64,000 nucleotides of DNA from Arthrobacter sp. TPD3018 (GTDB lineage: Bacteria; Pseudomonadota; Alphaproteobacteria; Sphingomonadales; Sphingomonadaceae): positions 1 through 64,000 of the forward strand of contig QDFQ01000003.1 in NCBI GenBank assembly GCA_003075315.1, in the 5' to 3' direction. This document shows positions 1 to 9,352 of the stretch, one piece after another (the first letter of the stretch is position 1; each line of letters starts with the position of its first letter). The position numbers and the translations under genes are program-made. Below the pieces are notes generated by a model that had not been told where the DNA came from, ran no database searches, and was given only the letters and a program-made list of their open reading frames with translations.

Positions 1-163
1 GTGCCGGCACGTCGCTGCCCTTCACCTGATGCCGCGAGATCCGCTCGCCGCGACCCGGCGACAGCGACGTCACCAGCCAGGTGGAGCGGCTCAGCTCCAG
101 CGACACGAAGATTGCGTTCAGCTGCGTGCTGACGGCGGCATGGCATGAGACGGACACGGGCAC
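1..163 (-). CDS. IS110-family-like transposase, N-terminal fragment (runs off the window)
   Basis: About 54 codons of a gene that continues past the left edge. On the minus strand a GTG at 163 follows GGAGG with six bases between. The product soon reads FVSLELSRSTWLVTSLSPG, an opening I associate from memory with IS110-family (DEDD) transposases of alphaproteobacteria. None of the later catalytic residues lie in the window, so the family call rests on this stretch alone. If it is right, the non-coding left end of the element, which carries the bridge RNA in IS110 elements such as IS621, should lie between 164 and the M61 gene. I see no target-site or RNA boundary there. Confidence 0.55.
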   Translation of the reverse strand, partial: MPVSVSCHAAVSTQLNAIFVSLELSRSTWLVTSLSPGRGERISRHQVKGSDVPA

Positions 164-297
164 GGGCAACCTCCTTCACGACAAAGCGGGAAGGTCAGTC
201 TGCCTCAACCGGCGCCAGCCCGCGCCCATGGGATCTTTTTTGTTGCGCGGGCAAAGCGCGGGCGGGCATCGTCGCCGCCGAATAGGGAAGGATTGGT

Positions 298-2205
298 ATG
301 CGGGCGATGGTGGCGGCAGCGGTGTTGGGGGCAGGCGCGCTGGCGATGGCAGGGCCGGCCATGGCTGCAACCGGGGTGCAGACCGCCGATCAGCTTGCGG
401 CGCAGGCGCTGGCGATGCAGCAGGCGGGCGATCCGGGCGAGGGTGCGCCGGTGGCGTACGACGTGTCCTTTCCCAATGCGGTGCACCACGAGGCGCAGGT
501 GACCGCGACGTTCCGCGGCGTGCCGCCGGGGCCGCTGCGCGTGCAGATGGCGCGCTCGTCGCCGGGGCGGTACGCGATTCACGAATTCGCGAAGAACGTC
601 TATGCGGTGTCGTCGAAGGACGGGCGCGGGCGGCCGCTCGCGCTGACGCGGACCGATCCCTATGGCTGGTCGGTGGCGGGGCATGACGGCACGGTCGTCG
701 TCACCTACACGCTGTTCGGCGACTGGGGCGACGGAACCTACGCACAGATCGATGCGGACCATGCGCATCTCAACATGCCGGCGACCTTCCTGTGGGCGGT
801 GGGATATGACGCCAGGCCGATCCGGGTGCGCTTCCACGCCTTCGACCCCAAGTGGCGCGTCGCGACGCAGCTGCCGGCGGGGAAGGCGGAGGGGACGTAT
901 TGGGCGCCGAACTTCCAGTATTTCATGGACAGCCCGACCGAACTCAGCGCCTTTTCGCTGCGCCAGTGGCCGATGACCGATGCGACGGGCAAGACGTATC
1001 TGATCCGGCTGGCGGTGCATCACATGGGGACGGAGGCGGAGGTCGACACCTATGCCGCCAAGACGAAGCGGGTGATCGCGCAGCATTATGCGCTGTTCGG
1101 CCGTGCGCCGCGCTACGATTACGGCACCTACACCTTCATCGCCGACTATATGCCGCAAATCGCGGGCGATGGGATGGAGCATCGCAACTCGACGATCATC
1201 ACCCAGCCGCGCGGGCTGGCCGAGGCGAATTATGCGCAGCTGAACACGCTGAGCCACGAGTTCGTCCACAGCTGGAACGTCGAGCGGCTGCGCCCGGCCG
1301 AGCTGGAACCGTTCGACTTCACGCGCGCCAATCCGACGCCGAGCCTGTGGTTCGCGGAGGGCTTCACGCAATATTACGGTCCGCTGCTGATCCGCCGCGC
1401 GGGCGAGAGCAGCGTGGACGATTTCCTCAAGGGGCTGGGCGGCACGCTGAACGGCGTCGTCAACGGCAGCGGGCGGCGGTACGGCGGGCCGGAGGAGATG
1501 AGCCTGCGCGCGCCCTTCGTCGATGCGGCGAAATCGATCGACCGGACCAACCCCAACATCTTCATTTCCTATTATCCGTACGGCGCCGTCGTGGCGCTGG
1601 CGCTCGACCTCACGCTGCGGCAGCGGTTTCCGGGCGTGACGCTCGACAGCTATATGCGGCATCTGTGGGAGACGCGGGGCGATGCCGAGAAGCCCTATAC
1701 GCCCGCCGATCTGGAGCGCGGCCTCGCCGAGGTGACGCGCGATCCGGCGTTCGCGAAGGGCTTCTTCGACCGATATGTCCATGCGAGCGGGCTGCCCGAT
1801 TTCGCGCCGCTGCTCGCCCAGGCGGGGCTGGCGATGCAGCCGCGCGCGCCCGGTGCGGCCTGGGCGGGGTTTGCGCTGAAGGCGGATGATGGGGGAAGCG
1901 GGGTGGTCGTCGCCGCTCCGCCTGCGCCGTCTTCGCCCGCCTATGCTGCGGGACTGGATGAGGGCGACGTGCTGTTGAGCGTCGGCGGCATGCCGGCCAA
2001 TTCGGCCGAGGATGTGACGGCGCTGCTCGCCTCGCACAAGCCGGGGGATGCGGTGGCGGTCCGCTATCGCCAGCGTGGCGTCGAGCGGACGGCGACGCTG
2101 CGTCTGGCCGTCGATCCGGCGTTCACGGTCGTGCGCGGTGAAACGGTGGGGGCGGCGGTGACACCGGCGCAGCTGGCGTTTCGGAAGGCGTGGCTGGGGG
2201 ACTAA
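298..2205 (+). CDS. M61 family metallopeptidase (glycyl aminopeptidase type) with PDZ domain
   Basis: Exported zinc peptidase of 635 aa. The ATG at 298 follows GGAAGG, and the first 23 residues form a signal peptide ending near AMA. The N-terminal beta domain is followed by a thermolysin-like core with HEFVHSW at residues 320-326 and the third zinc ligand E354 in FAEGFTQYY. This HExxHxW signature is typical of M61. A PDZ domain covers roughly residues 520-610 (GLDEGDVLLSVGG). Family members such as Sphingomonas glycyl aminopeptidase release N-terminal Gly or Ala in the periplasm. The gene stands alone, faces the symporter gene convergently, and a family A hairpin lies between them. Confidence 0.9.
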   Translation: MRAMVAAAVLGAGALAMAGPAMAATGVQTADQLAAQALAMQQAGDPGEGAPVAYDVSFPNAVHHEAQVTATFRGVPPGPLRVQMARSSPGRYAIHEFAKNVYAVSSKDGRGRPLALTRTDPYGWSVAGHDGTVVVTYTLFGDWGDGTYAQIDADHAHLNMPATFLWAVGYDARPIRVRFHAFDPKWRVATQLPAGKAEGTYWAPNFQYFMDSPTELSAFSLRQWPMTDATGKTYLIRLAVHHMGTEAEVDTYAAKTKRVIAQHYALFGRAPRYDYGTYTFIADYMPQIAGDGMEHRNSTIITQPRGLAEANYAQLNTLSHEFVHSWNVERLRPAELEPFDFTRANPTPSLWFAEGFTQYYGPLLIRRAGESSVDDFLKGLGGTLNGVVNGSGRRYGGPEEMSLRAPFVDAAKSIDRTNPNIFISYYPYGAVVALALDLTLRQRFPGVTLDSYMRHLWETRGDAEKPYTPADLERGLAEVTRDPAFAKGFFDRYVHASGLPDFAPLLAQAGLAMQPRAPGAAWAGFALKADDGGSGVVVAAPPAPSSPAYAAGLDEGDVLLSVGGMPANSAEDVTALLASHKPGDAVAVRYRQRGVERTATLRLAVDPAFTVVRGETVGAAVTPAQLAFRKAWLGD

Positions 2206-2233
2206 GGGGCCGTCCCCCGGCTTGGGATCAGGA

Positions 2234-2317
2234 CGTCATCCCAGCGAAGGCTGGGATCTCCCGCTGATAACGCGGGACAAGAGCCGAGAAAGGCCCCAGC
2301 CTTTCGCTGGGGCGACG
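2234..2317. repeat. REPIN-like element, family A, copy 1
   Basis: Two inverted hairpins. The left one is CGTCATCCCAGC, a short loop, then GCTGGGATC. The right one is its near inverse, with GCCCCAGC and GCTGGGGCGACGG. The core is about 30 bp. It lies between convergent genes, so it may also act as a bidirectional terminator, although there is no T tract. Confidence 0.8.
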
Positions 2318-2342
2318 GTTTTGGAGCAAGGCGTGCGCGCGC

Positions 2343-4049
2343 TTAGTGCGCCGACGCCCCGCTCGCGCCGATGCCGGTCTCGGCGCGGACGCGCTGGGCG
2401 GCGTAGCCGGCGCGGTCGATGGCGGCGCGGGGCGAGGTGTCGAGGATCGAGACCAGCCAGATCGTCAGGAAGGCGATCGGCATCGAGATGATCGCGGGCG
2501 ACGAATAGGGAAAGATCGCGGCGGGGTGGCCAAGGATCGTGACCCATACCGCGGGCGACAGGATGGTGAGCCCCACCGCGAGGACGAGGCCCAGGGTGCC
2601 GCCCGCTACGACGCCGCGCGTGGTCGCGCCCGGCCACAGCAGCGACAGGATCAGCACCGGGAAATTGCCCGACGCCGCCACCGCGAAGGCGAGGGAGACC
2701 ATGAAGGCGACGTTCTGTTTCTGGAACACGATGCCGAGCAGGATTGCGACCGCGGCGAGGACCAACACGGTGCGGCGCGAGACGGCGAGTTCGGCGGCGC
2801 TGTCCGCGTGTCCCTTACGGAAGACGGTCGCGTAGAGATCGTGGCTGACCGCCGACGCGCCCGACAAGGTGAGGCCCGCGACGACCGCGAGGATGGTGGC
2901 GAAGGCGACCGCGGAGATGAAGCCCAGGAACAGATTGCCGCCGACCGCCTGCGCCAGATGGATCGCGGCCATGTTGGTACCGCCGATCAGCACGCCATCG
3001 GCATCGAGATAGCCGGGGTTGGTTGCGACCAGCACGATCGCGCCGAAGCCGATGATGAAGGTGAGCAAATAGAAATAGCCGATCCAGCCCGTCGCCCACA
3101 GTACCGACGTGCGCGCCGCCTTGGCATCGGGGACGGTGAAGAAGCGCATCAGGATGTGCGGCAGGCCGGCGGTGCCGAACATCAGCGCCATGCCGAACGA
3201 GATCGCCGACACCGGATCCTTGATGAAATTGCCGGGGCCCATGATCGATCCGCCCTTGGCGGCGGCCTCTGCGGGGGACAGGCCGGTGGCGGCGGCGAGG
3301 CCGGTCTTCACCTCGACCGCGCGGGCGAAGAGCGCTTCGGGACTGAAGCCGAATTGGGCGAGGACCATCAGCGCCATGAAGGTGGCGCTGCCCAGCAGCA
3401 GCACCGCCTTGATGATCTGGACCCAAGTGGTGGCGGTCATGCCGCCGAACAGGACGTACAATGTCATCAGCACGCCGACGATGCCGACCGCATATTCGTA
3501 GCGCAGGCCGAAGAGGAGTTTGATGAGTTGGCCCGCGCCGACCATCTGGGCGATCAGGTAGAAGAGGACGACGACGAGCGTGCTGGTCGCGGCGAAGCTG
3601 CGCACCGGGGCTTGCGCGAAGCGGAAGCTGGCGACGTCGGCGAAAGTATATTTGCCCAGGTTGCGCAGGCGTTCGGCCATCAGGAACAGGATGATCGGCC
3701 AGCCGACGAGGAAGCCGATCGAATAGATCAGGCCGTCATAGCCATCGGTGAAAATCTGTGCGGAAATGCCGAGGAAACTCGCCGCGGACATATAGTCGCC
3801 GGCGATGGCGAGGCCGTTCTGGAAGCCGGTGATGCCGCCGCCCGCGGTGTAGAAATCGGCCGCGGTGCGCGTGCGGCGCGCTGCCCAGCGGGTGATGCCG
3901 AGCGTGAACAGCGCGAAGGCCGCGAACATGAGGATCGCGGTCCAGTTCGTCGGCTGCTGCCGGGTCTGGCCGGCGATGGCATCGGCATAGGCGGGGCCGG
4001 CGGCGAGCAGGAGCGCGCCGACGGCGAGCGCTGCGATCCGGCGGGTCAT
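2343..4049 (-). CDS. actP: Sodium:solute symporter, ActP-like (acetate/monocarboxylate)
   Basis: Member of the solute:sodium symporter family, 568 aa, with a signal-like N-terminus ([13 protein letters not shown]) followed by about 13 membrane segments. The stretch [13 protein letters not shown] near residue 80 is the conserved first helix of ActP-type carriers. Such proteins take up acetate and related short monocarboxylates with Na+ at the inner membrane. The chosen ATG at 4049 overlaps the stop of the DUF485 gene by four bases (ATGA), the usual arrangement for DUF485-actP pairs. The open frame extends upstream, but only through the DUF485 gene in another frame. The exact substrate cannot be read from sequence. 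Confidence 0.88.
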   Translation of the reverse strand: MTRRIAALAVGALLLAAGPAYADAIAGQTRQQPTNWTAILMFAAFALFTLGITRWAARRTRTAADFYTAGGGITGFQNGLAIAGDYMSAASFLGISAQIFTDGYDGLIYSIGFLVGWPIILFLMAERLRNLGKYTFADVASFRFAQAPVRSFAATSTLVVVLFYLIAQMVGAGQLIKLLFGLRYEYAVGIVGVLMTLYVLFGGMTATTWVQIIKAVLLLGSATFMALMVLAQFGFSPEALFARAVEVKTGLAAATGLSPAEAAAKGGSIMGPGNFIKDPVSAISFGMALMFGTAGLPHILMRFFTVPDAKAARTSVLWATGWIGYFYLLTFIIGFGAIVLVATNPGYLDADGVLIGGTNMAAIHLAQAVGGNLFLGFISAVAFATILAVVAGLTLSGASAVSHDLYATVFRKGHADSAAELAVSRRTVLVLAAVAILLGIVFQKQNVAFMVSLAFAVAASGNFPVLILSLLWPGATTRGVVAGGTLGLVLAVGLTILSPAVWVTILGHPAAIFPYSSPAIISMPIAFLTIWLVSILDTSPRAAIDRAGYAAQRVRAETGIGASGASAH

Positions 4050-4357
4050 GCGCCATACTCCGCGCGCAGGGCGGCGAGCGCGGCGTCGTAATCGCGATTG
4101 GCGCGCGCGACGTACAGGCCGGTGAGCAGGATCGCGAGCAGGATCAGCGCGAAACCGATCAGGATACCGAGCGAGGTGACGCCGCCTGCCATGATCGGCT
4201 GGGCGAGGAAGGGCTTGTCGAAGGCGATCAGCGCGACGAAGCCGAAATAGGCGACGAACATGATGGTGGCGAGCATCCACCCGAAGCGGCCGCGCGCCTG
4301 GACGAGCCGTTGATAGCGAGGATCGCTCGCGATGCGCTGCGCCTGGTCGTCGGTCAT
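4046..4357 (-). CDS. DUF485 domain inner-membrane protein (partner of ActP)
   Basis: Small membrane protein of 103 aa with two hydrophobic helices ([15 protein letters not shown] and [20 protein letters not shown]) and a cytoplasmic tail rich in Ala and Arg. DUF485 proteins (YjcH type) are regularly encoded directly before actP and are thought to assist the symporter. That role is inferred from genomic context in other bacteria. The start at 4357 gives MTDDQAQRI, the family's usual short hydrophilic N-terminus, and the stop overlaps the actP start. Confidence 0.85.
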   Translation of the reverse strand: MTDDQAQRIASDPRYQRLVQARGRFGWMLATIMFVAYFGFVALIAFDKPFLAQPIMAGGVTSLGILIGFALILLAILLTGLYVARANRDYDAALAALRAEYGA

Positions 4358-4504
4358 CCTGTCCCCCGTTCCCGCCCGGCGCGTTGCGGCCGGATCGGTT
4401 GCGCTATCATGACGCGGTGACGGCGCGGCGCAAGGGTGGTTGTTGGGAATGTATTGCGGTGGCCCAGAGCGCACCGGGTCGCAGCGCACGTCGCTTCCTC
4501 CGAC

Positions 4505-4600
4505 CGTCATTCCCGCGGAGGCGGGAATCCAGACTGGCTGGCTGTGCGATTTATCAGTGGCGTTGGAGGTTATGGATTCCCGCCTTCGCGGGAATGACGG
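4505..4600. repeat. REPIN-like element, family B, copy 1
   Basis: Begins CCGTCATTCCCGCGGAGG and ends in its inverse with CGCGGGAATGACGG. The core (ACTGGCTGGC to GTTGGAGGTT) is asymmetric, which gives the element an orientation. Together with the heptamer array it fills the 490 bp gap between the DUF485 and acvB genes. I see no other gene there. Confidence 0.8.
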
Positions 4601-4633
4601 GGGTTGTGGGGCGGGGGGTGCGTTTGACACATC

Positions 4634-4696
4634 TGCCCGCTGCCCGCTGCCCGCTGCCCGTCGCCCGTCGCCCGTCGCCCGTTGCCCGTCGCTCGC
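4634..4696. repeat. Heptanucleotide tandem repeat, nine units
   Basis: Nine consecutive 7-bp units: three TGCCCGC, one TGCCCGT, three CGCCCGT, one TGCCCGT and a degenerate CGCTCGC. The gradual change from TGCCCGC to CGCCCGT suggests growth by slippage. The array lies about 155 bp upstream of the acvB start, outside any gene. Length variation between strains is likely but not shown here. Confidence 0.85.
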
Positions 4697-4849
4697 GGGT
4701 CATCGGTGCGATCGCCCGTCGCCCACCAACGTGGCTCCCCGCTGACCTCCGCGCACCGACGCGACGCGCACCCGCCCGCACCTCCAAAATGACGAAAACT
4801 TCATCTGGCTGCCATGGGGGGGACAGGCCGGGGCGGGCATGTCGGTAGG

Positions 4850-5596
4850 ATGGGTTGGTTTGCGTCGCGGTCGATACGGCATCATCTCGCCTGGGTGGGC
4901 GGGATCGCGCTCGGCGTGGTGGCGCTGATGGCGGGCGTGGCGGCGCTGGCGGGGTTCTTCGATCGCGATCCCGTCGTGCTGCTGCCCGCGGAAGGCACGA
5001 CGCGGCCCGTCGCCGCGCTGTATCTGTCGGGCGATATGGGGCTGCGCTTCGGCCCCAATCCCACCACGACGCGCACGCTGGCGGCGAACGGCGTGACCGT
5101 CGTCGCGCTGAAATCGCCGACGTTGTTCCGCTTTCACCGCACGCGCGGCGAGGTGGACCGGATCGTGGCCGATGCGGTACGGACCGCGCTCGCGCGCAGC
5201 GGGGCGTCGCGGATCGTGGTGATCGGGCAATCCTATGGCGCGGACATATTGGAAACCGGGCTGGCGGCGCTGCCGCCGCAGCTGCGCAGCCGCATCGCGG
5301 GCGCGGTACTGGTGGTGCCGGGCGAGAGCGTGTTCTTCCGCGCCGACCCCTCGGGCCTCGGTTATCGCGGCATGCCCGACCATATCGGGGCAGCGTCGCT
5401 CGACCGGCTCGACTGGCTGCCGGTGACCTGCATCTACGGCCGCGAGGAGCAGGATAGCGCCTGTCCCGACGTCCATCTGCCGCATGCGACGATCATCGCG
5501 ATGCCCGGCGGCCATTTCCTGGATAACGATCGCAAGGGCCTGTTCGCGCATGTGCTGACCGCGATCCGGCAGGACGCGCCCGGGGCGTTTCGGTGA
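4850..5596 (+). CDS. acvB: AcvB/VirJ-like alpha/beta hydrolase (likely aminoacyl-phosphatidylglycerol hydrolase)
   Basis: A 248-aa protein with an N-terminal membrane anchor (WVGGIALGVVALMAGVAALAG) and a single VirJ-like hydrolase domain. The nucleophile motif is GQSYGAD, and a late His (GGHFLD) probably completes the triad. In Agrobacterium and Rhizobium, AcvB hydrolyses lysyl-phosphatidylglycerol in the periplasm and is encoded beside lpiA/mprF. Here the stop overlaps the GTG of the mprF gene by four bases, the same pairing. The protein is shorter than the two-domain AcvB and closer to VirJ in length. An upstream in-frame ATG at 4814 is possible; 4850 puts the anchor at the N-terminus. Neither has a strong ribosome binding site. 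Confidence 0.8.
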   Translation: MGWFASRSIRHHLAWVGGIALGVVALMAGVAALAGFFDRDPVVLLPAEGTTRPVAALYLSGDMGLRFGPNPTTTRTLAANGVTVVALKSPTLFRFHRTRGEVDRIVADAVRTALARSGASRIVVIGQSYGADILETGLAALPPQLRSRIAGAVLVVPGESVFFRADPSGLGYRGMPDHIGAASLDRLDWLPVTCIYGREEQDSACPDVHLPHATIIAMPGGHFLDNDRKGLFAHVLTAIRQDAPGAFR

Positions 5597-8187
5597 GCAC
5601 ACCCGCGCACGCGCCGCGCGGCGCGTCCCGGCTGGACCGGTGGCTGGATGCGGGCGGCGCCTTCGTCGCGCGGCACCGGCGCGAGCTGGTGATCGCCGCG
5701 GTGCTGCTGGTCGCCGCCATCGGGTTCGAGGCGCTGCACCTGGTGCTGCGCGAGGTGCATCTGCGCGACGTGCGCGCATCGCTGGCGGCGGTGCCCGATA
5801 CGCGGATCGCGGCCAGCCTGGCGCTGACGGTGACGAGTTACCTGATGCTGACCGGCCTCGACTGGGTCGCGTTGCGGGCGGTGGGCAAGCCGCTGCCGTG
5901 GCGGATCGCGGCGGCGGGATCGTTCACCAGTTACACGCTGAGCCACAACCTCGGGCTCTCGTTGCTGACCGGCGGGTCGGCGCGGTTGCGGCTGTACAGC
6001 GCCGCCGGCCTGACCTTCGGCGAGGTGGCGCAGGTCGCGGCGATCTGCGCGATCGCCTTTTGGGCGGGAGTCGTGGGGGCGGCGGGGTTCGGGCTGGTCG
6101 TGGGCCAGGGCGTGACGCTGGGGCCGGTGACGCTCGACCCCGCCTGGGCGCGGGCGTTGGGCGGTGGCCTGCTGGCGCTGCTCGCCGTTCTGCCGGTGCT
6201 GCGCGCGCGCGGCGTCGCGATGCTGGGGCCGGAGCGGCTGGGCGTGGCGCTGCCGAGCCTCAGGCAGATGGGCGCGCTGGCGCTGCTGTCGCTCGCCGAC
6301 CTCAGCGCGGCATCGGCGGCGCTGTTCGTGCTGGTGCCGGGGGCGGCGGCGCAAGCCTATCCCGCCTTCGTCGTCGCCTATGCGGTGGCGGTGGTGGTGG
6401 CGCTGGTGCTGCACGTGCCGGGGGGACTCGGCGTGTTCGAGACGGTGGTGCTGGCGACGGTGCCCGGCGATCGCCCGGCGCTGTTCGCGGCGCTGCTGCT
6501 GTATCGGCTGATCTATTATCTGCTGCCGCTGATGGTCGCGGCGATCGGCATCGCGGCGGCGGAGGGGTGGCGGCTGCGCCATCCGATCCGGCGCGGCCTG
6601 TCGTACGTCGACCGCGCCGGGCAATTGCTGGCGCCGACCGCCGTCACCGCACTGGTCTTCGTCGCAGGCTTCATCCTGCTGGTGTCGGGAGCGCTGCCGG
6701 GGGTGAAGGACCGGCTGTCCGACCTCGACGACATGCTGCCGTTGCCGTTCATCGAAGGCTCGCATATGGCGGGCAGCCTGATCGGCACGGCGATGCTGTT
6801 GGTCGCGCCGGCGCTCAATGCGCGGCTGCGGTCGGGCTTTGCGGCGGCGCGGCTGCTGCTGATCGGCGGGGCGCTGTTTTCGCTGATGAAGGGCCTCGAC
6901 TACGAGGAAGCGGCGTTGCAGCTGATCGTCGCGGGCGTGCTGCAATATTGCCGGCAAAGCTTCTATCGCGAAGGCGGCATCCTGACCGACCGGCCGCACT
7001 GGCCGTGGCTGGTCGCCGCCGCCGCGGCGCTGGCGCTGAGTGTCTGGGCGGGGTTCTTCGCGTACAAGCGCACGCCGTATAGCGACGATCTGTGGTGGCA
7101 CTTCGCGCTCAACGGCAATGCGCCGCGATTCCTGCGCGCGAGCTTTGCGGCGGGGGTGCTGCTCACTGCGGCATCGCTGTACCAATTGCTCACCGGCAGC
7201 CGCACGAAGAGTCTGCCCGAGAGCGTCATCCCCGAAGATGCGATCGCGGCGGCGCGCGCGGACAGTCCGCGCACCGATGCCGCGCTGGCCTATACCGGCG
7301 ACAAGAGCTTCATCGTATCGGCGGCGGGCGATGCGTTCCTGATGTACCGCGTGCGCGGGCGCAGCTGGGTGGTGATGGGCGATCCCGTCGGGCCGGTGGC
7401 GGCGTGGAGCGAGCTGGTCTGGAGCATCCGGCGGGCGTGCGACGCGCGCGCCGGGCGACTGTGCTTCTATCAGGCGAGCGAGCGGATGCTGCCGTTGTTC
7501 GTCGAGCTGGGGCTGCACGCGATCAAATATGGCGAGGAGGCGCATGTGGCGCTGGATCGCTTCACGATCGCGGGGCCGCGCGCGAAATCACTGCGTCATG
7601 CGGTGCGGCGCACCGAGGCGGCGGGGGCGGTCTTCTCGGTCGAGCCGGCAAGCGCGGTGCCGGCACTGATCGACGAGATGCGCGCCGTGTCCGACGCATG
7701 GCTGGCGGCGAAGGCGGGGCGCGAGAAACGGTTCAGCCTGGGGGCGTTCGACCCCGCGTACCTCGCGCGCTTTCCGGTGGCACTGGTGCGGGTGGAGGGA
7801 CGGATCGTCGCCTTTGCCAACATCTGGGTGTCGGGGGACGGCGAAGAGGCGTCGGTCGACCTGATGCGCCACCATCCCGATGCGCCGTACGGCACGATGG
7901 AGATGATGATGGTGCGCCTGATCGAATGGGCGCGCGGGCAGGGCTATGAGCGGTTCAACCTGGGCATGGCGCCGCTGTCCGGCATGCCCAGCGGGCGACT
8001 GGCGCCGGTGTGGGCGCAGCTGGGGCATGCGCTGTTCGCCAATGGCGAGCGCTTGTACGGCTTTGCGGGGTTGCGCGCGTTCAAGGCGAAATATGGGCCG
8101 GACTGGGTGTCGCGCTATATCGCGACGCCGCCGGGCGCGGCGATGCCGCGGGTGCTGATCGATCTGGCCCGGCTGGTGAGCGCGTGA
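5593..8187 (+). CDS. mprF: Bifunctional aminoacyl-phosphatidylglycerol synthase/flippase (MprF/LpiA)
   Basis: An 864-aa protein with an N-terminal flippase domain of many membrane helices (to about residue 530) and a C-terminal soluble synthase domain (about 560-850, including YTGDKSFIVS, YRVRGRSWVVMGDPVG and YGTMEMMMVRLI). It transfers an amino acid, usually lysine, from aminoacyl-tRNA to phosphatidylglycerol and flips the product to the outer leaflet, lowering surface negative charge and protecting from cationic peptides and acid. The GTG start is fixed by the 4-bp GTGA overlap with acvB. Acid-inducible expression is known for rhizobial lpiA; no regulator site is evident here. The amino acid used cannot be predicted with confidence. 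Confidence 0.92.
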   Translation: MSTPAHAPRGASRLDRWLDAGGAFVARHRRELVIAAVLLVAAIGFEALHLVLREVHLRDVRASLAAVPDTRIAASLALTVTSYLMLTGLDWVALRAVGKPLPWRIAAAGSFTSYTLSHNLGLSLLTGGSARLRLYSAAGLTFGEVAQVAAICAIAFWAGVVGAAGFGLVVGQGVTLGPVTLDPAWARALGGGLLALLAVLPVLRARGVAMLGPERLGVALPSLRQMGALALLSLADLSAASAALFVLVPGAAAQAYPAFVVAYAVAVVVALVLHVPGGLGVFETVVLATVPGDRPALFAALLLYRLIYYLLPLMVAAIGIAAAEGWRLRHPIRRGLSYVDRAGQLLAPTAVTALVFVAGFILLVSGALPGVKDRLSDLDDMLPLPFIEGSHMAGSLIGTAMLLVAPALNARLRSGFAAARLLLIGGALFSLMKGLDYEEAALQLIVAGVLQYCRQSFYREGGILTDRPHWPWLVAAAAALALSVWAGFFAYKRTPYSDDLWWHFALNGNAPRFLRASFAAGVLLTAASLYQLLTGSRTKSLPESVIPEDAIAAARADSPRTDAALAYTGDKSFIVSAAGDAFLMYRVRGRSWVVMGDPVGPVAAWSELVWSIRRACDARAGRLCFYQASERMLPLFVELGLHAIKYGEEAHVALDRFTIAGPRAKSLRHAVRRTEAAGAVFSVEPASAVPALIDEMRAVSDAWLAAKAGREKRFSLGAFDPAYLARFPVALVRVEGRIVAFANIWVSGDGEEASVDLMRHHPDAPYGTMEMMMVRLIEWARGQGYERFNLGMAPLSGMPSGRLAPVWAQLGHALFANGERLYGFAGLRAFKAKYGPDWVSRYIATPPGAAMPRVLIDLARLVSA

Positions 8188-8215
8188 GGGGCTGATGGTC
8201 GCTTTTCAGCCTCGA

Positions 8216-8299
8216 CGTCATCCCAGCGAGGGCTGGGATTTCTCGGTGAGAGCGCGGGGCAGGAGCCGCATGAGGCCCCAGCCTGCGCTGGGGCGACGG
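8216..8299. repeat. REPIN-like element, family A, copy 2
   Basis: Starts CGTCATCCCAGCGAGGGC and ends with GCGCTGGGGCGACGG. It lies 29 bp after the mprF stop in a same-strand gap, so it could weaken read-through into the lyase gene. Confidence 0.8.
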
Positions 8300-8358
8300 A
8301 TACAGGATTGCAGATGGGGTGCTGGCGGGTACGGAGCCTTTAGGCTTAGAGTCGTGCC

Positions 8359-9219
8359 ATGACCGACGATCCCAAAGGCCGCGCGCTGCGGCGGCGTAGC
8401 GTATTGTTCATGCCGGCCTCCAATCCGCGCGCGATGGCGAAGGCGCGCGATCTGGCGTGCGATGCGGTGATCCTCGATCTGGAGGATGCGGTGGCGCCGG
8501 AGGCGAAGGGCGCGGCGCGCACGGCAGCGCTGGCCGTGGCGGCGGAGGGGTTCGGCGGACGAGCCTGCGCGGTGCGGATGAACGCGCTGGATACGCCATG
8601 GGGCGCGGACGATGCGGCGGCGCTGGCAGCGGCGCCGGGCGTGGCCGCGGTGGTGGTGCCCAAGGTCGGGTCGGCGTCCGATCTAGAGGCGGTGCGTGCG
8701 GCGCTGGGGACGGATGGGCCGCCGATCTGGGCGATGATCGAGACGTGCGGGGCGGTGCTGCGGCTGGCCGAGATCGTCGGCGCGGCGGCGGCGACGCGGA
8801 CCGAGCTGCTGATCGCAGGCACCAACGATCTGGCCAAGGAGATGCGCTGCCGGGTCGATGGCGGGCGCACGGCGCTGGTGCCGGCGCTGGTGCAACTGGT
8901 CGTTGCGGCACGGGCGGCGGGGCTGGTGGTGCTGGACGGCGTCTACAATGCCTTCCGTGACACAGCCGGCTTTGCGGCGGAGTGCGAACAGGGCGCGATG
9001 CTGGGGTTCGACGGCAAGACGCTGATCCATCCGGCGCAGGTCGAGGCGGCGAATGCGGCGTTCGCGCCATCGGCGGAGGCGGTAGCCTGGGCGGAGCGCG
9101 TGGTCGCGGCGTTCGCCACGCCTGAGGCGGCGGGGCGGGGAGCGATCCCGCTGGACGGCGCGATGGTGGAACGGCTGCACCTCGCCGAGGCGGAGCGGGT
9201 GTTGGCGTTGGTGGGGTGA
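8359..9219 (+). CDS. CoA ester lyase, HpcH/HpaI aldolase family (CitE-like)
   Basis: A 286-aa TIM-barrel enzyme. The opening RRRSVLFMPASNPRAMAKA, the metal-binding DLEDAVAPEAK near residue 40, VPKVGSAS near 105 and GFDGKTLIHPAQV near 220 are classic for the CitE/malyl-CoA lyase group. These enzymes make or cleave 3-hydroxyacyl-CoA esters (citramalyl-CoA, malyl-CoA or methylmalyl-CoA) using Mg2+. No citD or citF homologue is nearby, so this is a stand-alone CitE-like enzyme, and its substrate is not determined. The ATG at 8359 has only a weak ribosome binding site. It is a single-gene unit bounded by family A and family B elements. Confidence 0.85.
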   Translation: MTDDPKGRALRRRSVLFMPASNPRAMAKARDLACDAVILDLEDAVAPEAKGAARTAALAVAAEGFGGRACAVRMNALDTPWGADDAAALAAAPGVAAVVVPKVGSASDLEAVRAALGTDGPPIWAMIETCGAVLRLAEIVGAAAATRTELLIAGTNDLAKEMRCRVDGGRTALVPALVQLVVAARAAGLVVLDGVYNAFRDTAGFAAECEQGAMLGFDGKTLIHPAQVEAANAAFAPSAEAVAWAERVVAAFATPEAAGRGAIPLDGAMVERLHLAEAERVLALVG

Positions 9220-9231
9220 GGGGTCCCACAG

Positions 9232-9329
9232 CCGTCATTCCCGCGGAGGCGGGAATCCAGAACCTCCAACCCCGTCGATAGAAGCGCACGGCCAGCCAGT
9301 CTGGATTCCCGCCTTCGCGGGAATGACGG
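9232..9329. repeat. REPIN-like element, family B, copy 2
   Basis: Outer arms CCGTCATTCCCGCGG and CGCGGGAATGACGG. The core is the reverse complement of copy 1 (AACCTCCAAC to GCCAGCCAGT), so this copy is inverted relative to it. It lies between the lyase stop and the convergent kinase stop. Confidence 0.8.
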
Positions 9330-9352
9330 CGGGTTTTGGTTGGTTTGCCCGC

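Noticed and set aside
205..2037. 610-aa open frame on the minus strand opposite the M61 gene
   Set aside because: Arg/His-rich product of a GC-rich shadow frame; the plus-strand gene has catalytic motifs, signal peptide and normal length.
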